Shown here piece by piece: positions 38,938 to 48,045 of a stretch of 48,245 bases of DNA. Within the stretch, counting starts at the first letter, position 1. Every line of letters starts with the position of its first letter. This DNA is from Sedimentitalea arenosa (GTDB lineage: Bacteria; Pseudomonadota; Alphaproteobacteria; Rhodobacterales; Rhodobacteraceae). The notes beneath the pieces were generated by a model, which saw only the letters and a program-made list of their open reading frames with translations, was not told the DNA's origin and did not search any database. The stretch spans positions 1-48,245 of the forward strand of contig NZ_JAELVR010000016.1 in assembly GCF_016428585.1 (NCBI RefSeq). The letters run 5' to 3'. Position numbers and translations under genes: made by a program.

Positions 38938-39537
38938 ATGATGTTGATCGAAGAAACCACCGTCCCGGATGCGGCGCTGCCGGTGGATGAATTCAAGGCG
39001 CATTTGCGTCTGGGAACCGGGTTTGGCGAGGACAACCTGCAAGACAGTGTCCTGAAGAGTTTCTTGCGGGCGGCCATTGCAGCTATCGAGGCACGCACGG
39101 GCAAGGTCCTGATCACGCGCGAATTCAGTTGGTCGCTGACCAGTTGGCGAGACAGGACTGGGCAGACCCTTCCGGTGGCTCCCGTGAGTGAAATTATCGG
39201 TGTTAAGTTGATCAATACACTGGACGACGAAACGGATCTTCCGAATGACCGGTTCAGGCTCGAACGCGACAGCCAGCGCCCGCGTCTGCGTCCGTCAGGT
39301 AGCCTTTTGCCAACGATCTCGACCGGAGGGTCGGTGCGGATATTGTTCCGGGCAGGTTTTGCGGCTGATTGGGGCGGCTTGCCGGCCGATCTGGGCCAGG
39401 CGGTACTGTTGCTTGCTGCTCATTACTACGAGTACCGCAACGAAACTGCGCTGAGCGACGGTTGTATGCCCTTCGGCGTGACCAGCCTCCTGCAGCGGTA
39501 TCGCACCATGCGGATCGGTATTGGAGCGTCGCTATGA
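38938..39537 (+). CDS. g6: GTA gene 6, head-tail connector (adaptor)
   Basis: The ATG at 38938 (GGAG 7 bases upstream) gives 199 residues. It is of the phage gp6-like connector family: VDEFKAHLRLGTGFGEDNLQ at the N-terminus, LKSFLRAAIAAIEARTGKVL helix, and ADLGQAVLLLAAHYYEYRNE. It joins the portal to the tail stopper. Its stop overlaps the g7 start. Confidence 0.9.
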   Translation: MMLIEETTVPDAALPVDEFKAHLRLGTGFGEDNLQDSVLKSFLRAAIAAIEARTGKVLITREFSWSLTSWRDRTGQTLPVAPVSEIIGVKLINTLDDETDLPNDRFRLERDSQRPRLRPSGSLLPTISTGGSVRILFRAGFAADWGGLPADLGQAVLLLAAHYYEYRNETALSDGCMPFGVTSLLQRYRTMRIGIGASL

Positions 39538-39872
39538 ATGATCATCGTCTGAATCGCCGTCTGATTCTGGAAGCACCCGATCGAATCGCGGACGGTGCCG
39601 GCGGGTTCTTGGAATCTTGGGTGGAACTCGGCGAACTCTGGGCGGACGTTCGATCACGAACAGGCCGCGAGCGTAATGGCGGCGATTTTCCGGTTTCGAC
39701 GGTCAGCTATCGCATAATCGTTCGCGGATCGCCGATTGGCTCAGCTGCGAGGCCCTTGCCTCAACAGCGGTTTCGCGACGGGGCACGGGTCTATGTGATC
39801 AACGCGGTTGCCGAGCTTGATCCGAACGGGCGCTACCTGACCTGCTTCGTGGACGAGGAGGTCGCCGCATGA
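39534..39872 (+). CDS. g7: GTA gene 7, head-tail adaptor / stopper
   Basis: The ATG at 39534 overlaps the g6 stop (ATGA). The 112-residue product, MNDHRLNRRLILEAPDRIAD..., has the small beta-barrel head-tail joining fold (PF05521): GAGGFLESWVELGELWADVR and GARVYVINAVAELDPNGRYL. It closes the head and offers a platform for the tail. Confidence 0.88.
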   Translation: MNDHRLNRRLILEAPDRIADGAGGFLESWVELGELWADVRSRTGRERNGGDFPVSTVSYRIIVRGSPIGSAARPLPQQRFRDGARVYVINAVAELDPNGRYLTCFVDEEVAA

Positions 39873-40282
39873 GTTATGTCTTTGCGGAAGCTCTCCAGTC
39901 CGCCGTATATCAGCAGCTTACCAATGCCTCCAGCGTCACCGAAGTCGTCGGCGATGCAATCTACGATGCACTGCCCAAGGGCAAGGTTCCTGACATCTAC
40001 GTTGTTCTTGGACCGGAAACCGTTCGGGACAAATCCGACTCGAGCGGTGCAGGCGCGGAGCACAGGTTCCTAGTTTCCGTCGTTACCGACGAAGCTGGGT
40101 TCGGGAAGGCAAAGCGCGTCGCGGGCGCTGTCTGCGAAGCCCTTGAAGATGCTGACATCGCGCTTTCGCGAGGACGTCTCGTCGGGCTGTGGTTCGATCG
40201 TGCCAATGCGCGACGGGCCGGGCAGGCAGGCCGTCTGCGCCGCATCGATCTGCGCTTTCGAGCACAGACTGAAGACAACTGA
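39869..40282 (+). CDS. g8: GTA gene 8, tail terminator (DUF3168)
   Basis: The ATG at 39869 overlaps the g7 stop. This 137-residue DUF3168 protein has ALQSAVYQQLTNASSVTEVV, GDAIYDALPKGKVPDIYVVL and HRFLVSVVTDEAGFGKAKRV. The family caps the tail tube end that meets the head. Confidence 0.9.
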   Translation: MSYVFAEALQSAVYQQLTNASSVTEVVGDAIYDALPKGKVPDIYVVLGPETVRDKSDSSGAGAEHRFLVSVVTDEAGFGKAKRVAGAVCEALEDADIALSRGRLVGLWFDRANARRAGQAGRLRRIDLRFRAQTEDN

Positions 40283-40305
40283 TCAAGAAAACTTGGAGAC
40301 GCGAC

Positions 40306-40719
40306 ATGAGTGCTCAGAATGGCAAGGACCTGTTGGTCAAGGTGGACATGACCGGAAGCGGTCTATTCGAAACGATCGCTGGCCTGCGGGCTACGCGCAT
40401 CAGCTTCAATGCCGAAAGCGTGGATGTGACCAGCCTTGAAAGCCAGGGCGGCTGGCGCGAACTGTTATCTGGCGCGGGCGTAAAGTCGGCGGGTATCTCC
40501 GGATCGGGTGTATTCAAAGACGCCGGGACGGATGAACGGGCGCGGCAACTATTCTTTGATGGTGAAACGCCTGATTTCCAAGTGATCATTCCCGACTTCG
40601 GGATCGTGGAGGGTCCCTTCCAGGTGACTTCGATCGAGTACGCTGGGAGCCACAACGGAGAAGCGACCTATGAACTGTCGATGGCAAGCGCCGGCGCATT
40701 GTCGTTCATGGCTCTTTGA
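40306..40719 (+). CDS. g9: GTA gene 9, major tail protein
   Basis: This 137-residue tube protein (phage tail tube family) starts MSAQNGKDLLVKVDMTG and includes FNAESVDVTSLESQGGWREL, GVKSAGISGSGVFKD and YAGSHNGEATYELSMASAGA. Stacked hexamers form the tail tube. It sits 23 bases after g8 and directly before g10. Confidence 0.93.
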   Translation: MSAQNGKDLLVKVDMTGSGLFETIAGLRATRISFNAESVDVTSLESQGGWRELLSGAGVKSAGISGSGVFKDAGTDERARQLFFDGETPDFQVIIPDFGIVEGPFQVTSIEYAGSHNGEATYELSMASAGALSFMAL

Positions 40720-41043
40720 ATGATGGCCAATCCATGGACAGGAGAGGTGGTGCTGGTGCTCGATGGCGAGCGCCGGACGCTGAAGCTGACACTGGGTGCG
40801 TTGGCGGAATTGGAGCAGGTGCTGGAAACACCGTCTCTCGTCGCGCTGGTGGAACGATTCGAAAGCGGAGTTTTTTCGACGCGCGATGTTCTCGCTCTGG
40901 TGTCGGCGGGTCTGATGGGCGGAGGCTATGAAATGTCGGCGATCGAAGTTGGTCGGGCTGAAATCGATGGCGGGCCGATGGCTGCAGCAAGAGCAGCGGC
41001 CGAACTATTGGCCCGTGCGTTCATGGTACCCGGGGAAAAATGA
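40720..41043 (+). CDS. g10: GTA gene 10, tail assembly chaperone (GTA_gp10 family)
   Basis: This 107-residue protein begins at the base after the g9 stop: MMANPWTGEVVLVLDGERR. The family core is LGALAELEQVLETPSLVALVERFESG and LVSAGLMGGGYEMSAIEVG. It is the counterpart of phage G-type tail chaperones, which coat the tape measure. Phages make a G/GT pair by frameshifting; here the second part is a separate gene (g10.1) overlapping by 4 bases. Confidence 0.88.
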   Translation: MMANPWTGEVVLVLDGERRTLKLTLGALAELEQVLETPSLVALVERFESGVFSTRDVLALVSAGLMGGGYEMSAIEVGRAEIDGGPMAAARAAAELLARAFMVPGEK

Positions 41044-41243
41044 GCGGATTTGACTGGCCGGCCCTCATGCAAGCGGGGCTGCAGGGGTTGCGTTTGAAAC
41101 CGAGCGAATTCTGGAGCCTGACCCCAGCAGAACTTCGTTTGATGCTCGGTCACGGCGCAGTGCAAGGCGCGCTGTCTCGAAGCGGACTCGATGCGCTGAT
41201 CGCGGCGTATCCAGACAAAGAACGAGGAGACGATGATGAGTGA
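41040..41243 (+). CDS. GTA gene 10.1, small tail chaperone (TAC_2 / DUF2376-like)
   Basis: This 67-residue protein, MSGFDWPALMQAGLQGLRLK, contains the family stretch PSEFWSLTPAELRLMLGHGA. It overlaps g10 by ATGA and g11 by 8 bases. It is the likely T-type partner of g10 in tail assembly. Confidence 0.88.
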   Translation: MSGFDWPALMQAGLQGLRLKPSEFWSLTPAELRLMLGHGAVQGALSRSGLDALIAAYPDKERGDDDE

Positions 41244-41895
41244 GAATGACGGAATCTCGGATCTTGAAGAACGCGCTGAAGCGTTGGAAGACAGCCTCGG
41301 TGCCGCCGCAACGATGGCTGCGAGCTTTGACTCGGAGTTAAAGCGCATGCGCGAATCCTTTGCCACGACCGGCAAAGATGCAGCGAGCTTGGAGCGAGGC
41401 TTGTCGAAAGGGCTTCGACGGGCGTTCGACGGCGTGGCGTTCGACGGTATGAAGTTGTCCGACGCGCTGGAGACAGTTGCGCAATCGATGATCCAGACGA
41501 CATACTCGGCGGCCATCAAACCAGTCGCGAACCATTTCGGCGGGTTGTTGGCCAAGGGTGTCAACGGTCTGGTGGAGGGTATTCTGCCTTTTGCCGATGG
41601 CGCCAGTTTTTCACAGGGACGGGTTACGCCTTTTGCCAATGGAGGTGTCGTTTCTGGTCCGGTGACGTTTCCCATGCGGGGTGGAATCGGGCTGATGGGA
41701 GAGGCCGGACCGGAAGCCATCATGCCACTTGCACGAGGCGCAGACGGGAAGCTGGGCGTGCGGAGTGCGGGCGGGCGAGCCGTGAACGTCGTTATGAACA
41801 TCAGCACTCCAGACGTTCAGGGTTTCAATCGGAGCCAAGGTCAGATCGCCGCCCAGATGAGCCGTGCCTTGGGGCGCGGAAATCGAAACCGCTGA
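41236..41895 (+). CDS. g11: GTA gene 11, tape measure protein
   Basis: I choose the second ATG (41236; AGGAG 6 bases upstream), giving 219 residues. It is short for a tape measure protein, as in all GTAs, whose tails are short. The N-half is helical (LEERAEALEDSLGAAATMAASF); the C-half has Gly-rich NGGVVSGPVTFPMRGGIGLM and GEAGPEAIMPLARGADGKLG, the common tape measure ending. It sets tail length and passes into the envelope. Confidence 0.9.
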   Translation: MSENDGISDLEERAEALEDSLGAAATMAASFDSELKRMRESFATTGKDAASLERGLSKGLRRAFDGVAFDGMKLSDALETVAQSMIQTTYSAAIKPVANHFGGLLAKGVNGLVEGILPFADGASFSQGRVTPFANGGVVSGPVTFPMRGGIGLMGEAGPEAIMPLARGADGKLGVRSAGGRAVNVVMNISTPDVQGFNRSQGQIAAQMSRALGRGNRNR

Positions 41896-41919
41896 ATCGG
41901 ACGCGAAGGGGAGAAGACT

Positions 41920-42552
41920 ATGAATTTTCATGAAGTGCGGTTTCCTGCATCGCTCAGCTTCGGATCGATTGGAGGTCCGGAACGTCGAACCGACGTGGTG
42001 ACGCTTGCGAACGGTTTCGAAGAGCGCAACACCCCTTGGGCGCACTCACGCCGACGCTACGATGCTGGTCTGGGTATGCGGTCTCTCGATGACGTCGAAA
42101 CCCTGATTTCCTTCTTCGAAGCGCGACGCGGCCAGATGTTCGGGTTTCGCTGGAAAGATTGGTCCGATTTCAAGTCTTCGCGGGCTTCCGCGAACATCTC
42201 TTTTGACGACCAGGTCATTGGTGTCGGAGACGGTCAAGTGACCGATTTCCCTCTGATCAAGACCTATCGATCCGGCGATTTTTCCTATGCGCGTCCGATT
42301 GCCAAGCCCGTAGCTGGAACGGTTCGGATCGGTATCGAACAGGACGAGATGCGAGAAACTGTAGATTTTGATCTCGATATAAGCACCGGAGTCGTGCGGT
42401 TCTCCTCGCCTCCGGCCGAGACCATGCGGATCACGGCAGGTTTCGAGTTTGATGTGCCGGTTCGATTTGACACGGATCGAATTCAGACGAGCGTGGCCAG
42501 TTTTCAGGCCGGTGATGTTCCGAATGTGCCGGTTGTGGAGGTGCGAATCTGA
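41920..42552 (+). CDS. g12: GTA gene 12, distal tail protein (DUF2460)
   Basis: This 210-residue protein is of the DUF2460 family: MNFHEVRFPASLSFGSIGGP, DVVTLANGFEERNTPWAHSR, and FFEARRGQMFGFRWKDW, which are typical, with the late PPAETMRITAGFEFDVPVRF. It forms the distal tail ring at the baseplate. The stop overlaps the g13 start by one base. Confidence 0.92.
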   Translation: MNFHEVRFPASLSFGSIGGPERRTDVVTLANGFEERNTPWAHSRRRYDAGLGMRSLDDVETLISFFEARRGQMFGFRWKDWSDFKSSRASANISFDDQVIGVGDGQVTDFPLIKTYRSGDFSYARPIAKPVAGTVRIGIEQDEMRETVDFDLDISTGVVRFSSPPAETMRITAGFEFDVPVRFDTDRIQTSVASFQAGDVPNVPVVEVRI

Positions 42553-43439
42553 TGGCGGGTATTGATGCAGAATTTACAGCACATGTCGAAACCGGTGTGA
42601 CAACTCTGTGCCGGTGTTGGTCGATCTCTCGCTCAGATGGAACTCGTTTCGGTTTCACCGACCACGACGAAAATCTTGCTTTTGATGGGTTGGTTTTCAA
42701 AGCTGATACTGGGTTGTCGGCGCTGGCATTGCAGCAGAGTACCGGATTGTCGGTGGACAATACGGAGGCGATCGGCGCGGTGAGCGATGCATCGATCCGG
42801 GAAGATGATATCCAGGCCGGTCGTTTCGACGGTGCGGAAGTTCAGGCTTGGATGGTGAATTGGGCTGATGTTTCTGTTCGATGGTTGCAGTTTCGCGGTT
42901 CGATCGGAGAAATCCGAAGGGGCAGCGGTGCATTCCATGCTGAGCTGCGCGGTCTGACGGAGGCGTTGAACAGGCCTTTGGGCCGGATTTTTCAAAAGCC
43001 TTGCACGGCAGTCTTGGGCGATCGAGCTTGTGGTATGGACCTAGGTGAGCAGGGATTTTCACAAGAACTCGAAGTCGAAACTGTCGACGAGTCTAGGCGC
43101 TTTCATTGGACTGATTTTGACACGTTCGAACCAGGATGGTTCGCTCGGGGAAGGTTGCTTGTCTTGTCCGGAGAAGCGAAGGGTTTGTGGGCGTCCATCA
43201 AGCGGGACACCTACGAGGCGCCGACGAGAAAGATCGAGGTTTGGGAAGCCATTCGTCAAACGGTTCGCCCGGGTGATCGAGTGCGCTTGGAACCCGGATG
43301 CGATAAAAGATTTGAAACCTGTCGGTTCAAATTCAATAACCTGATCAATTTTCAAGGCTTTCCGGATATTCCTTCGGAGGATTGGGTGATGTCTGTCCCT
43401 AGGCAAAATGGAACGAATTCCGGTGGGAGCCTTAGGTAA
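42552..43439 (+). CDS. g13: GTA gene 13, baseplate hub protein (DUF2163)
   Basis: This 295-residue protein has the DUF2163 N-domain (TTLCRCWSISRSDGTRFGFT, DHDENLAF, SVDNTEAIGAVSDASIREDD) and a C-terminal phage BR0599-like domain with CDKRFETCRFKFNNLINFQG. The paired Cys (C-DKRFET-C) in this part, and the earlier CTAVLGDRACGMDL, may bind a metal; RcGTA hub proteins of this type carry an iron-sulfur cluster, as I recall. It is followed without a gap by g14. Confidence 0.9.
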   Translation: MAGIDAEFTAHVETGVTTLCRCWSISRSDGTRFGFTDHDENLAFDGLVFKADTGLSALALQQSTGLSVDNTEAIGAVSDASIREDDIQAGRFDGAEVQAWMVNWADVSVRWLQFRGSIGEIRRGSGAFHAELRGLTEALNRPLGRIFQKPCTAVLGDRACGMDLGEQGFSQELEVETVDESRRFHWTDFDTFEPGWFARGRLLVLSGEAKGLWASIKRDTYEAPTRKIEVWEAIRQTVRPGDRVRLEPGCDKRFETCRFKFNNLINFQGFPDIPSEDWVMSVPRQNGTNSGGSLR

Positions 43440-43889
43440 ATGGGGGATCGTGAGGAAGTCGTTCGCATCGCAAAGACCTGGATCGGAACGCCTTATCGTC
43501 ATCAGGCAGCTTGTCGTGGCGCAGGGACGGACTGCCTAGGCCTGGTGCGTGGTGTTTGGAGGCAGTTGTTCGGATGCGAACCCGAAGAGGTTCCGGCCTA
43601 TTCGATGGATTGGTCCGAACCTTCCGGCGACGAACAACTGTGGTTGTCGGCCCGCCGGCACCTGGTTGAAGTTCCAATGCACGAAGCCGCGCTTCAGCGG
43701 GGCGACGTGATCCTGTTTCGCATGCGTGATCAATCTGTAGCCAAGCACTTGGCAATCGTCTCCGCAACTGACGACAAGCCCGCCTTCATTCATGCGTATT
43801 CGAAGCACGGCGTTGTCGAAAGCGCTTTGAGCGCTTCGTGGATGAAGAAAATTGTTGCCCGATTCAAGTTTCCACTGGAGGTGGTCTGA
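43440..43889 (+). CDS. g14: GTA gene 14, NlpC/P60 cell-wall peptidase
   Basis: This 149-residue NlpC/P60 protein has its catalytic Cys in GTDCLGLVRGVWRQLFG (C32) and His in VAKHLAIVS. IGTPYRHQAACRGAG is the normal lead-in. It sits at the tail tip and probably opens peptidoglycan of the recipient cell. It starts directly after the g13 stop. Confidence 0.93.
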   Translation: MGDREEVVRIAKTWIGTPYRHQAACRGAGTDCLGLVRGVWRQLFGCEPEEVPAYSMDWSEPSGDEQLWLSARRHLVEVPMHEAALQRGDVILFRMRDQSVAKHLAIVSATDDKPAFIHAYSKHGVVESALSASWMKKIVARFKFPLEVV

Positions 43890-46800
43890 TGGCTACTGTT
43901 GTTCTTTCTGCTGCAGGTGCAGCACTTGGTGGTTCGATCGGTGGCACAGTGGCCGGTCTATCTACAGCGGTGATTGGGCGCGCTGTTGGAGCGACATTTG
44001 GGCAGGTGATCGATCAGCGTCTGTTGGGCCAAGGCGCTGAAGCTGTTGAAACCGGGAAAGTCGATCGGTTCCGTCTGACCCAAACGGGCGAAGGCAATCC
44101 GATCGCCCAAGTCTTCGGGCGCTCCCGAGTGGGTGGTCAAGTGATTTGGGCTTCGGACTTTCGTGAAGAATCCACTACCAGCGGCGGTGGCAAAGGTGGA
44201 AGCAGTTCGCCCACAACCACGACCTATAGCTACAGTGTTTCGTTGGCTGTTGCGATATGTGAAGGCGAAATATCCACGGTCGGCAGAGTCTGGGCTGACG
44301 GCGAGGAAATTGCCCGTCGTGATTTGAACATGCAAATCTACACTGGTTCGCAAGAGCAGCTTCCCGATCCTACCATCGAGGCGATCGAAGGGCGTGGTCA
44401 GGTGCCGGCGTATCGCGGAACGGCCTATGTCGTCCTTGAAGACCTGGCTCTGGAGCGTTTCGGGAACCGGGTTCCGCAGTTTTCGTTCGAGGTGGTGAGG
44501 ACAGAGCAGCGCGACTCCTCGACTTTTTCGGAAGACCTTCCGCAGTTGATCAAGGGCGTCGCCCTGGTTCCTGGTACCGGTGAGTATGCACTGGCCACCA
44601 CTCCCGTTCACTACTCGAAGGGACCGGGAAGCAATTGGGCGGCCAACACGAACAGCCCGATGGGCCGAACAGATTTTCTGGCGTCCTTGGCACAGCTCCG
44701 GGAAGAACTGCCGAACTGTTCTGCTGCATCCTTGGTCGTTTCCTGGTTCGGAAGCGACCTGAGATGTGATCGTTGTACGATCAAGCCGAAGGTCGAGCGC
44801 AGCGAGTTCGATGGGGGCAATATGCCTTGGAGCGTCGCTGGCGTTTCGCGATCCGCGGCGCAGACCGTCCCCCGAAAGAATGGCCAACCTGTATATGGTG
44901 GTACCACGGCCGATGCAGCCGTCGTTGAAGCCATCCGGCACATGAGGGCATCTGGTCAACGAGTCATGTTCTATCCGTTCATCCTGATGGATCAGCTTGC
45001 TGACAACCGTTTACAAGATCCCTGGACCGGTTCTGATAGTCAGCCAGCGTTGCCTTGGAGGGGCAGGATCACCCTTTCCTCGGCCCCGCCGCGCGCGGAT
45101 TCTGCAGATGGTTCGGAAATGGCCGACGATCAAGTCCGGAGTTTCTTTGGTGAAGCCAAGGCATCGGACTTTCAGATCCTTGATGGGTCCGTACGCTACG
45201 ATGGTCCAGCCGAGTGGGGCATGCGGAGGTTCATCCTGCACTACGCGGCTCTATGTGCTGCGGCTGGCGGCGTATCTTCGTTCTGCATCGGGTCCGAAAT
45301 GAGAGGTTTGACGCAGATCCGGGGAGCGACCGGTTTTCCAGCTGTGGACGCACTCAAGGAGCTTGCAGCCGAAGCTCGCGCCTTGCTCGGACCGAAGACC
45401 AAGATCGGGTATGCGGCTGACTGGTCGGAGTACTTCGGCTACCAGCCACAGGATGGTTCCGGCGACCGATACTTCCATCTTGATCCGCTTTGGTCGGATG
45501 CGAACATCGATTTCATCGGTATTGACAACTACATGCCGCTCTCGGATTGGCGCGACGAGGACAAGCACGCGGATGCGGAATGGAAATCTGTTTATTCGCC
45601 AGACTATCTTCGCGCCAACATTGAGGGTGGTGAAGGTTTTGACTGGTTCTACGAGTCACTGGAGGCGGCTTCGGCTCAGGTCAGAGTCCCTATTGAAGAT
45701 CTGGAACACAATGAGCCGTGGATCTGGCGATACAAGGATCTCCGTAACTGGTGGAGCAACGAGCACCATGAACGGATTTCTGGAGTCCGACAGGCTACTG
45801 CAACTGGTTGGGTTCCGCATTCGAAACCAATTTGGTTCACAGAACTTGGCTGTGCCGCCTTGGACAAGGCAACGAATCAACCCAACAAGTTTCTTGATCC
45901 CAAATCGTCTGAATCGAGCTTGCCCAAATTCTCCAACGGACTGCGGGATGACCTGATCCAGCGTCATTACCTGCAGGCCATGCTCGGCTATTGGAGCGAC
46001 GACGCCAACAATCCAGCCTCTGATCTGTATGAAGGTCGAATGATCGACATGCAGAACGCCTATGTATGGGCGTGGGATACGCGTCCATTTCCAAGGTTTC
46101 CAAACAATCTTGGTTTGTGGGAAGATGGGAAAAACTATGCGCGTGGTCATTGGCTCAATGGACGAGTCGGTTCGCGCAGTCTCGCTTCGGTGGTAGAGGA
46201 GATCTGCCTCAAGTCAGATCTTAAGCAAATCGACACCTCACGGCTATTCGGTGTGGTGAGAGGATACACTGTCGATCAGGTCACAGATGCACGAAGTGCT
46301 TTGCAGCCTTTGATGCTGAGGTTTGCTTTCGACGCGATCGAACGGGATGGAGTTCTTAAATTCGTTTCTCGGGACGGAACGAACGTACAGACAATCGATA
46401 GCAACGAATTGGCAGAATGCGCTGACATCGAGGGCTTGGTGCAGTTCAAACGAGATGCCAACGCCGAGGTGGCGGGACGGGTCAGAGTTCGATTTCTGCA
46501 ATCCGAAGGTGACCACGATATTGTCTCGGAGGAAGCGGTTCTGCCGGACACTTCAACTCATTCTGTCACGACGAATGATCTCGCTTTGTCGATGACACGT
46601 GCCGAGGGCCGCCAGGTCGCAGAACGATGGCTTGCTGAATCGCGTGTCTCCCGCGATTCAGCAAGCTTTGCGCTGCCGCCATCGAAGATCGGGATTGGAG
46701 CGGGTGATATCGTGCGGTTTTCGAATAGTGAAAACCAACCCGAAGCACTCTTCAGGGTCGATCGTATCGAACTCGGGGAATTGCAGATCGCTGAAGCTGT

Positions 46801-47809
46801 ACGTATCGAGAGCGAGGTTTACCTGCCTTCTGAAATGGCAACAGACGTGCCAAGTGTGAAAGCCTTTGTACCTCCCACTCCTGTTTTTCCACTCTTTCTC
46901 GATTTGCCGCTGATGACGGGGGATGAAAAGCCGCACGCGCCTCACTTGGCGATTACGGCTCAACCGTGGCCTGGGGCTGTCGCGGTCTATGCATCGGAGG
47001 CGGATGAAAACTATCGTATGAGCGAAATCGTTCCGCGGAGATCTGTCGTTGGGCAAACAGAGTCCATCCTTGCGAGAGCTACGCCAGGACTCTGGGACGA
47101 GTCCGTTGGGGTACAGGTCAAGCTTCTGAGTGGTGGGTTGGAGTCACGATCAGCCGATTCTGTTCTTAGCGGAGCCAACCTTGCAGCCATCGGCGACGGC
47201 AGTTCGCAAAATTGGGAACTGGTCCAGTTCAGGACCGCAGAATTGATTGAGAAGGACACGTATCTCTTGAGGAGTCTCTTGAGAGGGCAGCTCGGTACTG
47301 ACGCTGCAATGAAAGATGTCTGGCCCAAAGGCTCGTGGTTCGTGTTGTTGGATGATGCACCTCAACAGATCGGTTTGAACAGTGTGCAACGTCGTCGGGC
47401 AAGGCACTACAGAATTGGCCCGGCTCAGAGTCGCTATGACGATCCTTCGTTCCAACACTTGGTTGAAACCTTCGATGGAGTTGGCCTGCGGCCTTACTCG
47501 CCATGTCATATCGAGTGCAAAGAGGCTGGTAGCGGAGACTTGGTTTTCGAGTGGATTCGAAGGACGCGTATCAATGGTGACAGTTGGGATCTAGTCGATG
47601 TGCCAATTGGGGAAGACAAAGAGCAATATCTTGTTCGGGTTGCTCAAGGAGATCGTGTGCTTCGCGAAGAATTCGTTGAAACCAGCTCTTGGACTTACCT
47701 TTCATCCTTGCGAAACGGTGACGGTCTGTCCGGTGCTCTTCGCTTTGAAGTCGCTCAGGTCTCGTCGATTTTTGGTCCTGGCCCGTTTTCATCATTGGCG
47801 ATCTCATAG
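43889..47809 (+). CDS. g15: GTA gene 15, host-specificity / megatron tail tip protein
   Basis: The ATG at 43889 overlaps the g14 stop by one base (CTGGAGGTGG upstream), giving 1306 residues; an earlier in-frame start at 43838 lies inside g14. The N-terminus has Gly/Ala-rich hydrophobic stretches (AAGAALGGSIGGTVAG). A GTA TIM-barrel-like domain spans ~400-760 (SSFCIGSEMRGLTQIRGATG, NIDFIGIDNYMPLSDWRDED, PIWFTELGCAALDKATNQPN). A phage tail tip attachment domain and C-terminal receptor-contacting parts follow. It anchors side and tip fibres. Base composition is lower in GC than in the early GTA genes. A 15-bp perfect inverted repeat lies inside the frame at 46630-46666. Confidence 0.94.
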   Translation: MATVVLSAAGAALGGSIGGTVAGLSTAVIGRAVGATFGQVIDQRLLGQGAEAVETGKVDRFRLTQTGEGNPIAQVFGRSRVGGQVIWASDFREESTTSGGGKGGSSSPTTTTYSYSVSLAVAICEGEISTVGRVWADGEEIARRDLNMQIYTGSQEQLPDPTIEAIEGRGQVPAYRGTAYVVLEDLALERFGNRVPQFSFEVVRTEQRDSSTFSEDLPQLIKGVALVPGTGEYALATTPVHYSKGPGSNWAANTNSPMGRTDFLASLAQLREELPNCSAASLVVSWFGSDLRCDRCTIKPKVERSEFDGGNMPWSVAGVSRSAAQTVPRKNGQPVYGGTTADAAVVEAIRHMRASGQRVMFYPFILMDQLADNRLQDPWTGSDSQPALPWRGRITLSSAPPRADSADGSEMADDQVRSFFGEAKASDFQILDGSVRYDGPAEWGMRRFILHYAALCAAAGGVSSFCIGSEMRGLTQIRGATGFPAVDALKELAAEARALLGPKTKIGYAADWSEYFGYQPQDGSGDRYFHLDPLWSDANIDFIGIDNYMPLSDWRDEDKHADAEWKSVYSPDYLRANIEGGEGFDWFYESLEAASAQVRVPIEDLEHNEPWIWRYKDLRNWWSNEHHERISGVRQATATGWVPHSKPIWFTELGCAALDKATNQPNKFLDPKSSESSLPKFSNGLRDDLIQRHYLQAMLGYWSDDANNPASDLYEGRMIDMQNAYVWAWDTRPFPRFPNNLGLWEDGKNYARGHWLNGRVGSRSLASVVEEICLKSDLKQIDTSRLFGVVRGYTVDQVTDARSALQPLMLRFAFDAIERDGVLKFVSRDGTNVQTIDSNELAECADIEGLVQFKRDANAEVAGRVRVRFLQSEGDHDIVSEEAVLPDTSTHSVTTNDLALSMTRAEGRQVAERWLAESRVSRDSASFALPPSKIGIGAGDIVRFSNSENQPEALFRVDRIELGELQIAEAVRIESEVYLPSEMATDVPSVKAFVPPTPVFPLFLDLPLMTGDEKPHAPHLAITAQPWPGAVAVYASEADENYRMSEIVPRRSVVGQTESILARATPGLWDESVGVQVKLLSGGLESRSADSVLSGANLAAIGDGSSQNWELVQFRTAELIEKDTYLLRSLLRGQLGTDAAMKDVWPKGSWFVLLDDAPQQIGLNSVQRRRARHYRIGPAQSRYDDPSFQHLVETFDGVGLRPYSPCHIECKEAGSGDLVFEWIRRTRINGDSWDLVDVPIGEDKEQYLVRVAQGDRVLREEFVETSSWTYLSSLRNGDGLSGALRFEVAQVSSIFGPGPFSSLAIS
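46630..46666 (+). repeat. 15-bp perfect inverted repeat inside g15
   Basis: GCTTGCTGAATCGCG (46630-46644), a 7-base spacer TGTCTCC, and CGCGATTCAGCAAGC (46652-46666) are exact complements. It encodes part of RWLAESRVSRDSASFAL, so the symmetry is within translated sequence. There is no T run after it. Confidence 0.85.
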
Positions 47810-48045
47810 CGCAATGAACTTTTCCCTACCTCGCGTTTGAAGCCGGTTTGATTGAGTAGCCCCTTTTGTCTCGCGTCAGCCGATACATCAGTGAAGCAGA
47901 CGCTGGCGATATTCGGCATTCCCAGACGCACTTAATACGATTGGTATGCGCGGTGGAGCGAGGGTAGTCTTGAACTTCAACATTCGCTGTCCGGAAGATT
48001 CAGATGGTCTGGATGCTCACCCTAGAGGTCGTTTTGGCGATTCGG

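Noticed and set aside
33783-47809. Ordinary active prophage
   Set aside because: The gene set and order are those of a GTA: no integrase, repressor, replication or attachment sites, a short tape measure gene, and single genes matching g1 to g15. A prophage of this size would need more genes.
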